From positions 1-9,659 of the forward strand of contig DOYB01000170.1 of assembly GCA_003518745.1 (NCBI GenBank): 9,659 nt of DNA. Reading direction: 5' to 3'. Shown one piece after another: positions 1-5,515 of this stretch. A program made the translations under genes and the position numbers. The notes beneath the pieces are model-generated. The model was not told the DNA's origin. It searched no databases and saw only the letters and a program-made list of their open reading frames with translations. This stretch comes from Selenomonas sp. GTDB lineage: Bacteria; Bacillota; Negativicutes; Selenomonadales; Selenomonadaceae. The first letter of the stretch is position 1. Every line of letters begins with the position of its first letter.

Positions 1-300
1 GGCTTCCTGTTCCGTGGTTTCCTTTCTTTCTCCGGCTTTTACTGTACTTCTCCCTGTTCGTACAGTTTTTTTCGCCTCGGTCTCAGTCTTTTTCACCGCT
101 GTCCTCCTACGTACTGCCGGGCGAACAGCTTCAGTCTGAGCTGGCTCAGAAGCAGGGGCCGCAGCCTTCTCCGCCGTAACATCGGCAACCTCATCCGTTG
201 TCAGTTCAGTAAGCATATCCCTGTATTTCTGAAGTTTCTTTGTGAATTTCTCTATCTTTTTTTGGCATTTTTCAATTTTTTTCTGTTTCTTATCCCTCAT
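1..300 (-). CDS. Basic lysine/alanine-rich protein, 3' end beyond window
   Basis: An open frame of 100 codons runs without a stop from ATG at 300-298 off the left edge, so only the N-terminal part is visible. A good ribosome binding site (AAGGAG, 9 bases before the ATG) and a TATAAT box further upstream support it as a real gene. Residues 1-30 are extremely rich in Lys and Gln with Ile/Leu/Phe at intervals (starts MRDKKQKKIEKCQKKIEKF), which suggests a charged helix or coiled coil. From about residue 40 it becomes low complexity, rich in Ala, Thr, Glu, Lys, Arg and Pro, resembling the disordered tails of histone-H1-like or AlgP-like nucleic-acid-binding proteins. No signal peptide, membrane segment or catalytic motif is visible. 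It follows hydE in the same direction but appears to have its own promoter. I do not recognise a family, and DNA or RNA binding is only a guess from composition. Confidence 0.7.
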   Translation of the reverse strand, partial: MRDKKQKKIEKCQKKIEKFTKKLQKYRDMLTELTTDEVADVTAEKAAAPASEPAQTEAVRPAVRRRTAVKKTETEAKKTVRTGRSTVKAGERKETTEQEA

Positions 301-308
301 ACACAAAC

Positions 309-315
309 ACTCCTT
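309..315 (-). promoter_or_regulatory. Ribosome binding site of the basic protein gene
   Basis: On the minus strand AAGGAG lies about 9 bases before the ATG at 300. It supports this start for a gene whose 3' end is missing. Confidence 0.6.
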
Positions 316-329
316 AATAACGGCTATAC

Positions 330-359
330 TCGTAAGTACATCGCGGCAGACCCTTACGA
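330..359. repeat. Inverted repeat in the leader of the basic protein gene
   Basis: The 7-base arms tcgtaag (330-336) and cttacga (353-359) are perfect complements separated by 16 bases. The repeat lies just downstream of the TATAAT box, so it would overlap the transcription start or form a 5'-UTR hairpin. It could be an operator, but 7-base arms can also arise by chance. Confidence 0.3.
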
Positions 360-364
360 TTATA
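359..364 (-). promoter_or_regulatory. Candidate -10 box (TATAAT) for the basic protein gene
   Basis: A perfect TATAAT reads on the minus strand about 60 bases before the ATG at 300. No good TTGACA-like -35 box is seen 16-18 bases upstream, so the promoter is either weak or activator-dependent. It fits a transcription unit separate from hydE. Confidence 0.4.
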
Positions 365-436
365 CCTTAATTGCTACGAATCATTTCTTCGACATAATAA
401 CCGGAAATCCTGCTTATTTTGCGAGATATTAGGATA

Positions 437-463
437 ATTCAATATTTTCATGAAAAGTTGAAT
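437..463. repeat. AT-rich dyad downstream of hydE
   Basis: A perfect 12-base palindrome TTTTCATGAAAA (445-456) is flanked by complementary arms attcaa (437-442) and ttgaat (458-463). It begins just after the hydE stop codon at 467. It could be a weak 3' hairpin of the hydE transcript or a protein-binding site. It lacks the GC-rich stem of a classical intrinsic terminator. Confidence 0.35.
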
Positions 464-466
464 CAG

Positions 467-1507
467 CTACCGCGATATATGGTCACCGCGGCTGATAACG
501 ATTCTATAGCCTGTTGTCTCCACACGGGCGGCAAGACAACGTACACACTCGGCGGCCTCCTCACCTGTACATATTTTATTGTCATACAGAGCATACTTCC
601 GGCGCACATCCGTAGGTGAAAGGTTTGGCATCAGCACATTAGCGCCGGCCATCAGGCCTTTTTCCCTCCCCTTGGGATCGATGGTGCCGAGGGCGGTGGT
701 AGCAGGAAGCAGCACATTAGGCAAAAGCAGTCGAATAATGGACAGAAGTCTTAAAGTCATGGCCGCGGTACCCGCCTTTTCCTGTCCAAAGGGAGTATCA
801 TGCTGTGGAATGAATGGGCCTATCCCCACCATTTCAGGCTGGAATTCCTGCAGCATACGCAAGTCTTTTATTATATGCTCCGTCCTTTGTCCCGGAGAAC
901 CGACCATCATCCCACAGCCCACCTGATAGCCGATAGATTTCAAATCCCGCAGGCATTGCAACCGGTGACTGTGTGACATCTCGCCGGGATGAAGCTGTTC
1001 ATAGTGAGATTTATCCGCCGTTTCATGCCGCAATAAATAGCGGTCCGCGCCGGCCTCAAACAATTTTATGAAGCTGCTCTTTTCACGTTCACCAATGGAA
1101 AGCGTTACGGCGCAATCGGAATGACGTCTTTTTATATCCCTTATAAGCCCGCAAAGACGTTCATCGGTAAAATAGGCATCTTCCCCCCCTTGCAGGACAA
1201 ATGTCCGGAAACCAAGCTGATAGCCCGAGTCACAGCAGGACAGAATCTGCTCAGCACTAAGCCTGTAACGCATGGCACTTTTATTATCCCGTCGGATGCC
1301 GCAGTAATAACAATTATTGCGGCAGTGATTGGTAAATTCGATCAGCCCTCGAATATAGACATCTTTGCCATAATACTTTTCACGTACCTGACGGGCACAT
1401 TGCGCAAGGTAAGCCTCATCGTTGTCAGAAGCTGTCTCAAGCAGCGCAGCGAACTCCTCATCTGACAGATCACGCCTCCGCGCCAGTCTGTTGATTATCG
1501 ATTCCAT
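467..1507 (-). CDS. hydE: [FeFe] hydrogenase H-cluster radical SAM maturase HydE
   Basis: HydE is a cytoplasmic radical SAM enzyme that works with HydF and HydG to build the diiron subcluster of the [FeFe] hydrogenase H-cluster. The radical SAM motif CRNNCYYC gives C62, C66 and C69 as ligands of the SAM-binding [4Fe-4S] cluster, close to the positions known in Thermotoga HydE. FVLQGGEDAYF and the ETADKSHYEQLHPG region are typical of the HydE/BioB-like barrel. Near the C-terminus C313, C321 and C324 form CX7CX2C, the pattern that holds the accessory cluster in T. maritima HydE. I place the start at ATG 1507 (346 residues) because GGGAG lies 8 bases upstream; an in-frame GTG at 1516 overlaps that site. 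The gene lies downstream of hydA but behind a terminator, with its own promoter-like element. hydF and hydG are not in the window. Confidence 0.95.
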   Translation of the reverse strand: MESIINRLARRRDLSDEEFAALLETASDNDEAYLAQCARQVREKYYGKDVYIRGLIEFTNHCRNNCYYCGIRRDNKSAMRYRLSAEQILSCCDSGYQLGFRTFVLQGGEDAYFTDERLCGLIRDIKRRHSDCAVTLSIGEREKSSFIKLFEAGADRYLLRHETADKSHYEQLHPGEMSHSHRLQCLRDLKSIGYQVGCGMMVGSPGQRTEHIIKDLRMLQEFQPEMVGIGPFIPQHDTPFGQEKAGTAAMTLRLLSIIRLLLPNVLLPATTALGTIDPKGREKGLMAGANVLMPNLSPTDVRRKYALYDNKICTGEEAAECVRCLAARVETTGYRIVISRGDHISR

Positions 1508-1587
1508 GTAGAGCACTCCCAGATTTGTTTTGTGACCGCGTTATTCAGCCTCAATAGCATATAAGAAATTCCACTTTTACTGGCTTC

Positions 1588-1593
1588 ATTCTA
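1588..1593 (-). promoter_or_regulatory. Candidate extended -10 promoter of hydE
   Basis: On the minus strand TGGTAGAAT matches an extended -10 (TGnTATAAT-like), about 80 bases before the hydE ATG. Only a poor -35 (TGGAAT, 17-base spacing) is present, as is usual for extended -10 promoters. The position after the hydA terminator makes a separate hydE promoter plausible. Confidence 0.4.
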
Positions 1594-1603
1594 CCATAAT
1601 ATG

Positions 1604-1617
1604 ATGGAATATTCCAT
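1604..1617. promoter_or_regulatory. 14-base perfect palindrome, possible operator at the hydE promoter
   Basis: ATGGAATATTCCAT is its own reverse complement. It sits directly upstream of the extended -10 box and covers the expected -35 position, the usual place for a dimeric regulator. It does not match the Rex or FNR consensus sites. The regulator is unknown. Confidence 0.35.
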
Positions 1618-1675
1618 AAAAGATAGTCATAAAGGAGGGTAACGTGCAATATTGACAGCATGTTTCCCCAAAGCC

Positions 1676-1711
1676 AAAATGGCACGCTGAACGCATCAGT
1701 CGTGCCATTTT
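1676..1711 (-). terminator. Hairpin terminator after the hydrogenase operon
   Basis: Perfect 11-base arms aaaatggcacg (1676-1686) and cgtgccatttt (1701-1711) are extended inward by ctga/tcag with one bulged base. The structure lies 45 bases after the hydA stop. On the minus strand the stem ends in TTTT followed by GGCTTT, so the U-run is short. It can also be read on the plus strand. Position and stem strength make it the likely end of the hydrogenase transcript. Confidence 0.65.
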
Positions 1712-1726
1712 CATTGAATCAAATCA

Positions 1727-1739
1727 AACCGCTTCGGTT
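1727..1739. repeat. Small hairpin just after hydA
   Basis: The perfect 5-base arms aaccg (1727-1731) and cggtt (1735-1739) enclose a 3-base loop. The hairpin lies between the hydA stop and the strong terminator, and may be part of the 3' end structure. Confidence 0.25.
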
Positions 1740-1756
1740 ATTTGCGCCGCATATAC

Positions 1757-3514
1757 TCAGTCAAACTCATAAGGTGGCGCTACCTTGTGGTAATGGGTGT
1801 GGAGAAGCTCATGTGCTTTCTCACTCAGCGGCTCCCCAAGGAAATCTTTGTAGAGAGTAATTATATCCGGATTCTCATGGGACTTCCTAAGGGGCAGGCT
1901 CTTGTCAAGCTTATAGAGCGCCTCGATTCTCTTCTTCCTTATCTCATTGGTAGTTCCGATGGGCTGTCCGCCTCCGCCTATGCAGCCTCCGGGACAGGCC
2001 ATGATTTCAATGAAGTCGTAGGGAGATTCTCCCTTTTGTACCTGCTCCATCACAACTCTGGCGTTTTTCAGTGTGTGGACTATGGCCACCTTAACCTTGC
2101 GGGTTCCAAGGTCCACTTCCGCTTCTTTTATGCCCTTGAAGCCGCGAACATCTTCAAACTCAAGTTTTGGAAGTGTCTTTCCTGTAAACTTCTCATAGAC
2201 CGTCCTGAGGGCTGCTTCCATGACTCCGCCTGTAACACCGAAAATGGCCGCGGCCCCGCTTCCGGTGCCGAGAGGACTGTCAAAATCACTCTCCGGAAGC
2301 TGCTTGAAGGTAATGCCCACATACTTGATAAGCTTGATAAGCTCCCTTGTGGTCAGGACAATATCAACATCCGGGACGCCGTTCCTGCCCATCTCCGGAC
2401 GTGATGCCTCATACTTTTTGGCTGTGCAGGGCATTATGGAAACGGTGACTATATCCTTCACGTCAATTCCGGCCTTTTCCGGATAGTAGGTCTTCGCGAT
2501 AGCGCCGAACATGCTCATTGGCGACTTCGCCGAAGAAAGATGCTTCGTGAAATCCCCGAACCTCTTCTCCATGAAGTTGACCCAGCCTGGGCTGCAGGAT
2601 GTAATCATGGGGAGCACTCCCCCATTCTGCAGTCTGCTGAGGAATTCGGAGCCTTCCTCCATAATCGTGAGATCAGCGCCGAAGTTGGTATCGAATACCT
2701 TGTCAAAGCCCAAGAGGCGCAAAGCCGTAACCATCTGCCCCGTTACAATCTCACCCGGCTCCATGCCGAAGGCATCTCCCAAGGCTACACGGACAGAGGG
2801 TGCCACCTGCACGATGACATGCTTCTTGGGATCCTGAAGGGCATCCAGCACCGCATCCGTATCGTCCTTTTCCACAATAGCGCCCGTCGGGCATACAAGG
2901 CTGCACTGTCCGCAGAGAACACAGTCCGTCGTCTCCATGGGCTTCTTGAAGGCCGTTGTGACAATGATATCACTGGATCTGCCGGCGTAGGTAAGAGCCT
3001 CTATTCCCTGCACGTCCTTGCAGGCACGTACGCATCGGCCGCAACGGATACATTTTGAAGGATCCCTCACTATGCTTGGGTTCGTGCTGATCCTTGGCTC
3101 AGGTTTCACAACATTGGGGAGATTTGAATGGAGAATATTGAAACGGCTGCAGAGTCTCTGAAGGTCGCAGTTCTGGTTTCTGGCGCAGTTCAAGCAATCC
3201 TGATTGTGGTTGGCCAGCATCAGCTGAAGGATAGCAACCTGAGTATCCCTTACTATGGGAGTATCAGTGTGAACTTCCATGCCTTCCCAAACCTCTGTTG
3301 AGCAGGCTGCCAACAGGCGGCGCTTGCCGGTGACCTCCACGGAACAAAGACGGCAGCGGGCCTTGGCCCTTTGATCCTCATGGTAGCAGAGATGCGGGAT
3401 ATCAATGCCTATCTTGGCCGCGGCCTGCATGACCTTCGTTCCCTTGGGAACCTCCACAGGGATATTGTTTATCGTAAGATGTACCATCTGCTCATTGGCT
3501 TTCGTTTCTGTCAT
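1757..3514 (-). CDS. hydA: [FeFe] hydrogenase catalytic subunit HydA (NuoG-like N-terminus)
   Basis: This 585-residue cytoplasmic subunit interconverts protons and H2. Domains in order: an N-terminal [2Fe-2S] domain (C43, C54, C57, C71); a His-ligated [4Fe-4S] site (H103, C107, C110, C116); two ferredoxin-type [4Fe-4S] sites (C155/158/161/165 and C198/201/204/208); then the H-cluster domain from about 230. H-cluster motifs are TSCSPGW (305-311), MPCTAKKYE (361-369) and EIMACPGGCIGGGGQP (503-518). Spacing matches Clostridium pasteurianum CpI with a constant offset of 8. The proton-path residues E287, E290, C307 and S327 are present, but Ser308 stands where CpI has the cluster ligand C300. There is no C-terminal [2Fe-2S] extension as in Thermotoga HydA. 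ATG directly follows the hydB stop (TAA-ATG), with GGGGG upstream, so the two are translationally coupled. The NuoE/NuoF-like partners mark it as the catalytic part of an NAD(P)-linked trimer; hndD is an alternative name. Confidence 0.95.
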   Translation of the reverse strand: MTETKANEQMVHLTINNIPVEVPKGTKVMQAAAKIGIDIPHLCYHEDQRAKARCRLCSVEVTGKRRLLAACSTEVWEGMEVHTDTPIVRDTQVAILQLMLANHNQDCLNCARNQNCDLQRLCSRFNILHSNLPNVVKPEPRISTNPSIVRDPSKCIRCGRCVRACKDVQGIEALTYAGRSSDIIVTTAFKKPMETTDCVLCGQCSLVCPTGAIVEKDDTDAVLDALQDPKKHVIVQVAPSVRVALGDAFGMEPGEIVTGQMVTALRLLGFDKVFDTNFGADLTIMEEGSEFLSRLQNGGVLPMITSCSPGWVNFMEKRFGDFTKHLSSAKSPMSMFGAIAKTYYPEKAGIDVKDIVTVSIMPCTAKKYEASRPEMGRNGVPDVDIVLTTRELIKLIKYVGITFKQLPESDFDSPLGTGSGAAAIFGVTGGVMEAALRTVYEKFTGKTLPKLEFEDVRGFKGIKEAEVDLGTRKVKVAIVHTLKNARVVMEQVQKGESPYDFIEIMACPGGCIGGGGQPIGTTNEIRKKRIEALYKLDKSLPLRKSHENPDIITLYKDFLGEPLSEKAHELLHTHYHKVAPPYEFD

Positions 3515-4762
3515 TTACTTCGCACCCCCTGCTTGGAAAACTTCCGGGAAAACCCGCATAGCGGACATCAATGTGTTCTGTGCTGTTTCTCCCAATCCGC
3601 AGAGGGAGGACATGGACATGACACGGGCTATCTTTTCCATAACGCGCAAATCCTCCTCGGTGGCCTTTCCTTCGGCCATCTTATCGAGAATTATCTTGAT
3701 ATGAAGATTGCCTTCACGGCAGGGTGTGCACTGTCCGCAGCTTTCCTCTGAGAAGAAATCCTGATTCATTCTGAGGAAATCCAAAACGCTGGTGCGCTCG
3801 TCAATCACAAGGATACCGCCGGAACCCACCATGACACCGGCTTCCCTGAGCGCCTCATAGGTGTAGGGAGTGTCCAGAATCGACGCGTCCGCGATTTTTC
3901 CCGAAGCTCCGCCAAACTGGATGAGACGGATTCCATTATTGTGCTGTACGCCTCCTGCCAGATCGTATATGATTTCCCTTACAGTTGTGCCAAAGGGAAT
4001 TTCAAAAACCCCCGGCCGGTTCACGTTGCCGGCTACGCTCACCATCTTGGTGCCGATGGAGTTGCCGCTGCCGCAGGATGCGTATTCTCCCTTTTCATCC
4101 AAAAGAAGATGTGGAACTATGGAGAAGCTTTCCACATTGTTAAGGCATGTGGGACGCGCAAAGGCTCCGCTCACCTTTATAAAGGGCGGCTTCATCCTCG
4201 GACGCCCTGCCTTGCCCTCGATGGAGCGGATAAGGGCTGTGCCTTCTCCGCAGACATAGGCGCCGGCTCCGGAATAGAGTTTGATATCGAAGTCAAAGCC
4301 CTTCCCCAGAATGTTCTTCCCAAGTAAGCCCTTTTCCCTGCACTGGCGCATGGCATCAAGAAGCAAAGGCCTGTAACAGGCATATTCGCCCCTCATATAT
4401 ATGAAACCTTCAACGGCTCCCACCACATAAGCGCCAATAATCATGGCCTCAAGGAGATTGAAGGGATCGTTCTTGATCAATTCTCTGTCTTTAAAGGTAG
4501 TTGTCTCGCCTTCGTCCGCGTTACAAATCAGGAGTTTATTGTCTCCCTTTACGTCCCTTGCCTGAGACCATTTCCGTCCCATGTCGTACTCAGCACCGCC
4601 ACGCCCTTTCACTTTGACAGAAGCTATGAGGTCCGAGATAGCCGTAGGCTCCATGGTTACAGCCTTTTTAAGAGCGTCAAAACCGCCTATAGACATATAT
4701 GAGTCAATAGAAGACGTATCATACTTTCCAAAATTTTTCGTAAGGAACTTTATATCTCGCAC
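3515..4762 (-). CDS. hydB: NuoF-like FMN/NAD(P)H subunit of the hydrogenase (HydB/HndC core only)
   Basis: This is the flavoprotein that should pass electrons between NAD(P)H and HydA. It contains only the NuoF core: an FMN/nucleotide region (GRGGAEYDMGRKW, 53-65; CNADEGETTTFKDR, 80-93; GAGAYVCGEGTAL, 165-177), an SLBB-like middle and a [4Fe-4S] site (C342, C345, C348 in ESCGQCTPCREG, and C388). Thermotoga-type HydB is about 200 residues longer, with an N-terminal thioredoxin-like and a C-terminal two-cluster ferredoxin domain; both are missing here. Several residues in normally invariant loops differ: GAGFPTG is GAEYDMG, EPGTF is ETTTF and GEET is GEGT. I choose GTG 4762 as start (415 residues) because AGGAGG lies 8 bases upstream; the in-frame GTG at 4771 overlaps that site. 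The NuoE-like gene ends 12 bases upstream and hydA follows directly. The family assignment is certain; cofactor choice is not. Confidence 0.9.
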   Translation of the reverse strand: MRDIKFLTKNFGKYDTSSIDSYMSIGGFDALKKAVTMEPTAISDLIASVKVKGRGGAEYDMGRKWSQARDVKGDNKLLICNADEGETTTFKDRELIKNDPFNLLEAMIIGAYVVGAVEGFIYMRGEYACYRPLLLDAMRQCREKGLLGKNILGKGFDFDIKLYSGAGAYVCGEGTALIRSIEGKAGRPRMKPPFIKVSGAFARPTCLNNVESFSIVPHLLLDEKGEYASCGSGNSIGTKMVSVAGNVNRPGVFEIPFGTTVREIIYDLAGGVQHNNGIRLIQFGGASGKIADASILDTPYTYEALREAGVMVGSGGILVIDERTSVLDFLRMNQDFFSEESCGQCTPCREGNLHIKIILDKMAEGKATEEDLRVMEKIARVMSMSSLCGLGETAQNTLMSAMRVFPEVFQAGGAK

Positions 4763-4774
4763 TGCAGTCACCTC

Positions 4775-5281
4775 CTATTGTAATGAGCGCAGCAGCGCTT
4801 CGATCTTTTCACGGCTGTCGAGGTGGTCATAAACCTTTCCGTTTATACGCACGGCAGGCGCCCGGTCGCATGCCCCATAGCAGCTTGTGGTCTCAATGGT
4901 GAACCGCCCGTCATATGTGGTTTCGCCCAGCTTGATATCCAAAAGCTCCTCCAGTATCTCCAGCATCTGCACCGTATTTACGGCGTTCACCCGGCACGAG
5001 GGAGAATTACAGACCTGAATCGGATATTTTGCCCTTGGTTTGTCCGATAGCTGACCATAGAAGGTAATACAGTCAAAAATACGGGCAACCGGTATCTCCA
5101 GCTTCTTGGCCAGATAATAAGCCACAGGCTCCGGAACATAATGCTTCTCGTTAAGATCCTGTACTTCCATCAAAATATTGACAATCTGAGTATAATCATG
5201 CTCATGAGCGTCAAGTATACAATCGATTTTCTCACGAAGTTCCTGCGAAAGCGGGTATTCCTTCGTCATCGCAGCCAGCAT
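4775..5281 (-). CDS. hydC: NuoE-like [2Fe-2S] thioredoxin-fold subunit of the hydrogenase (HydC/HndA)
   Basis: This 168-residue small subunit has the normal length for the NuoE/HydC family. An N-terminal helical part (1-80) is followed by the thioredoxin-like [2Fe-2S] domain, with ligands C91 and C96 (CNSPSC) and C134 and C138 (CYGAC). In related complexes its cluster sits beside the FMN of the NuoF-like subunit, and in bifurcating enzymes it is thought to take part in gating electrons. The start is ATG 5281: AGGAGG stands 8 bases before it, while an in-frame GTG at 5290 falls inside that site. The stop TAG overlaps the Shine-Dalgarno sequence of the next gene (TAGGAGG), which suggests coupled translation. 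It is the first gene of the hydC-hydB-hydA set, the same order as in Thermotoga maritima, and follows a hairpin-rich leader. Confidence 0.92.
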   Translation of the reverse strand: MLAAMTKEYPLSQELREKIDCILDAHEHDYTQIVNILMEVQDLNEKHYVPEPVAYYLAKKLEIPVARIFDCITFYGQLSDKPRAKYPIQVCNSPSCRVNAVNTVQMLEILEELLDIKLGETTYDGRFTIETTSCYGACDRAPAVRINGKVYDHLDSREKIEALLRSLQ

Positions 5282-5291
5282 AAAATGCACC

Positions 5292-5297
5292 TCCTAA
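5292..5297 (-). promoter_or_regulatory. hydC ribosome binding site
   Basis: The minus-strand reading TTTAGGAGGTG places a full AGGAGG 8 bases before ATG 5281. The following GTG at 5290 would start within the site, so the shorter protein is preferred. Confidence 0.7.
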
Positions 5298-5302
5298 ACT
5301 CC

Positions 5303-5323
5303 GTGCAAAACGGTGTTTTGCAC
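5303..5323 (-). promoter_or_regulatory. Perfect hairpin immediately upstream of the hydC ribosome binding site
   Basis: The 9-base arms gtgcaaaac (5303-5311) and gttttgcac (5315-5323) enclose a 3-base loop. The hairpin ends 5 bases before the Shine-Dalgarno sequence of hydC. No U-run follows, so it is unlikely to be a terminator. It could be an operator or an RNA element that affects translation or message stability of the hydrogenase genes. Confidence 0.45.
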
Positions 5324-5337
5324 TACGCCCTTACACG

Positions 5338-5384
5338 AAATCTAACCGATTCTGCGCCCTATCGGGCTTGACTCGCTAAGATTT
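5338..5384 (-). other. Imperfect stem with inner GATA-loop hairpin in the hydC leader
   Basis: On the minus strand AATCTTAGCGAGTC can pair with GAATCGGTTAGATT (11 of 14 positions), enclosing GCCC-GATA-GGGC. Together with the next hairpin it would make the sequence before hydC highly structured. I do not recognise a known riboswitch class. Confidence 0.3.
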
Positions 5385-5419
5385 TGTTGTAAAAATACAC
5401 ACTACAGCGCCGATACACT

Positions 5420-5435
5420 TGGACTCAATAGTCCA
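5420..5435. repeat. 6-base-arm hairpin in the sucD-hydC gap
   Basis: tggact (5420-5425) and agtcca (5430-5435) enclose a 4-base loop. It lies just after the weak terminator candidate on the minus-strand transcript. Its role is unknown. Confidence 0.3.
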
Positions 5436-5436
5436 G

Positions 5437-5456
5437 AAAAGGGAGGAAACACTCCC
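5437..5456 (-). terminator. Weak terminator candidate after sucCD
   Basis: On the minus strand GGGAG and CTCCC form a 5-base GC-rich stem with a 6-base loop, followed by TTTTCT. It lies about 60 bases after the sucD stop. The stem and T-run are short, so partial read-through into the hydrogenase genes is likely if it works at all. Confidence 0.4.
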
Positions 5457-5515
5457 GCGCCCAGTTAGACAGGCATCGAGTTGAGCTTCCCCCCCATAAA
5501 ACTTAAGTCATATTA

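Noticed and set aside
1508..1516. GTG at 1516 as hydE start
   Set aside because: This GTG overlaps the GGGAG ribosome binding site itself; ATG 1507 is spaced correctly.
1631..1655. Plus-strand AAAGGAGGG followed by GTG, resembling the start of a small gene
   Set aside because: The frame has only three codons before TGA, and the next ATG is too far from the ribosome binding site.
1742..3058. Plus-strand open frames (such as 1742-2404 and 2540-3058) opposite hydA
   Set aside because: They lie opposite a fully supported hydA and encode no recognisable protein; they are shadows of its codon use.
4763..4771. GTG at 4771 as hydB start
   Set aside because: It overlaps the AGGAGG site; GTG 4762 has correct spacing. 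The difference is only three residues.
5282..5290. GTG at 5290 as hydC start
   Set aside because: It falls within AGGAGGTG; ATG 5281 has 8-base spacing and is preferred.
5368..5395. Plus-strand promoter-like pair TTGACT and TAAAAA, 16 bases apart
   Set aside because: No plus-strand gene follows; only sucD antisense sequence lies downstream. An antisense RNA cannot be excluded but nothing else supports it.
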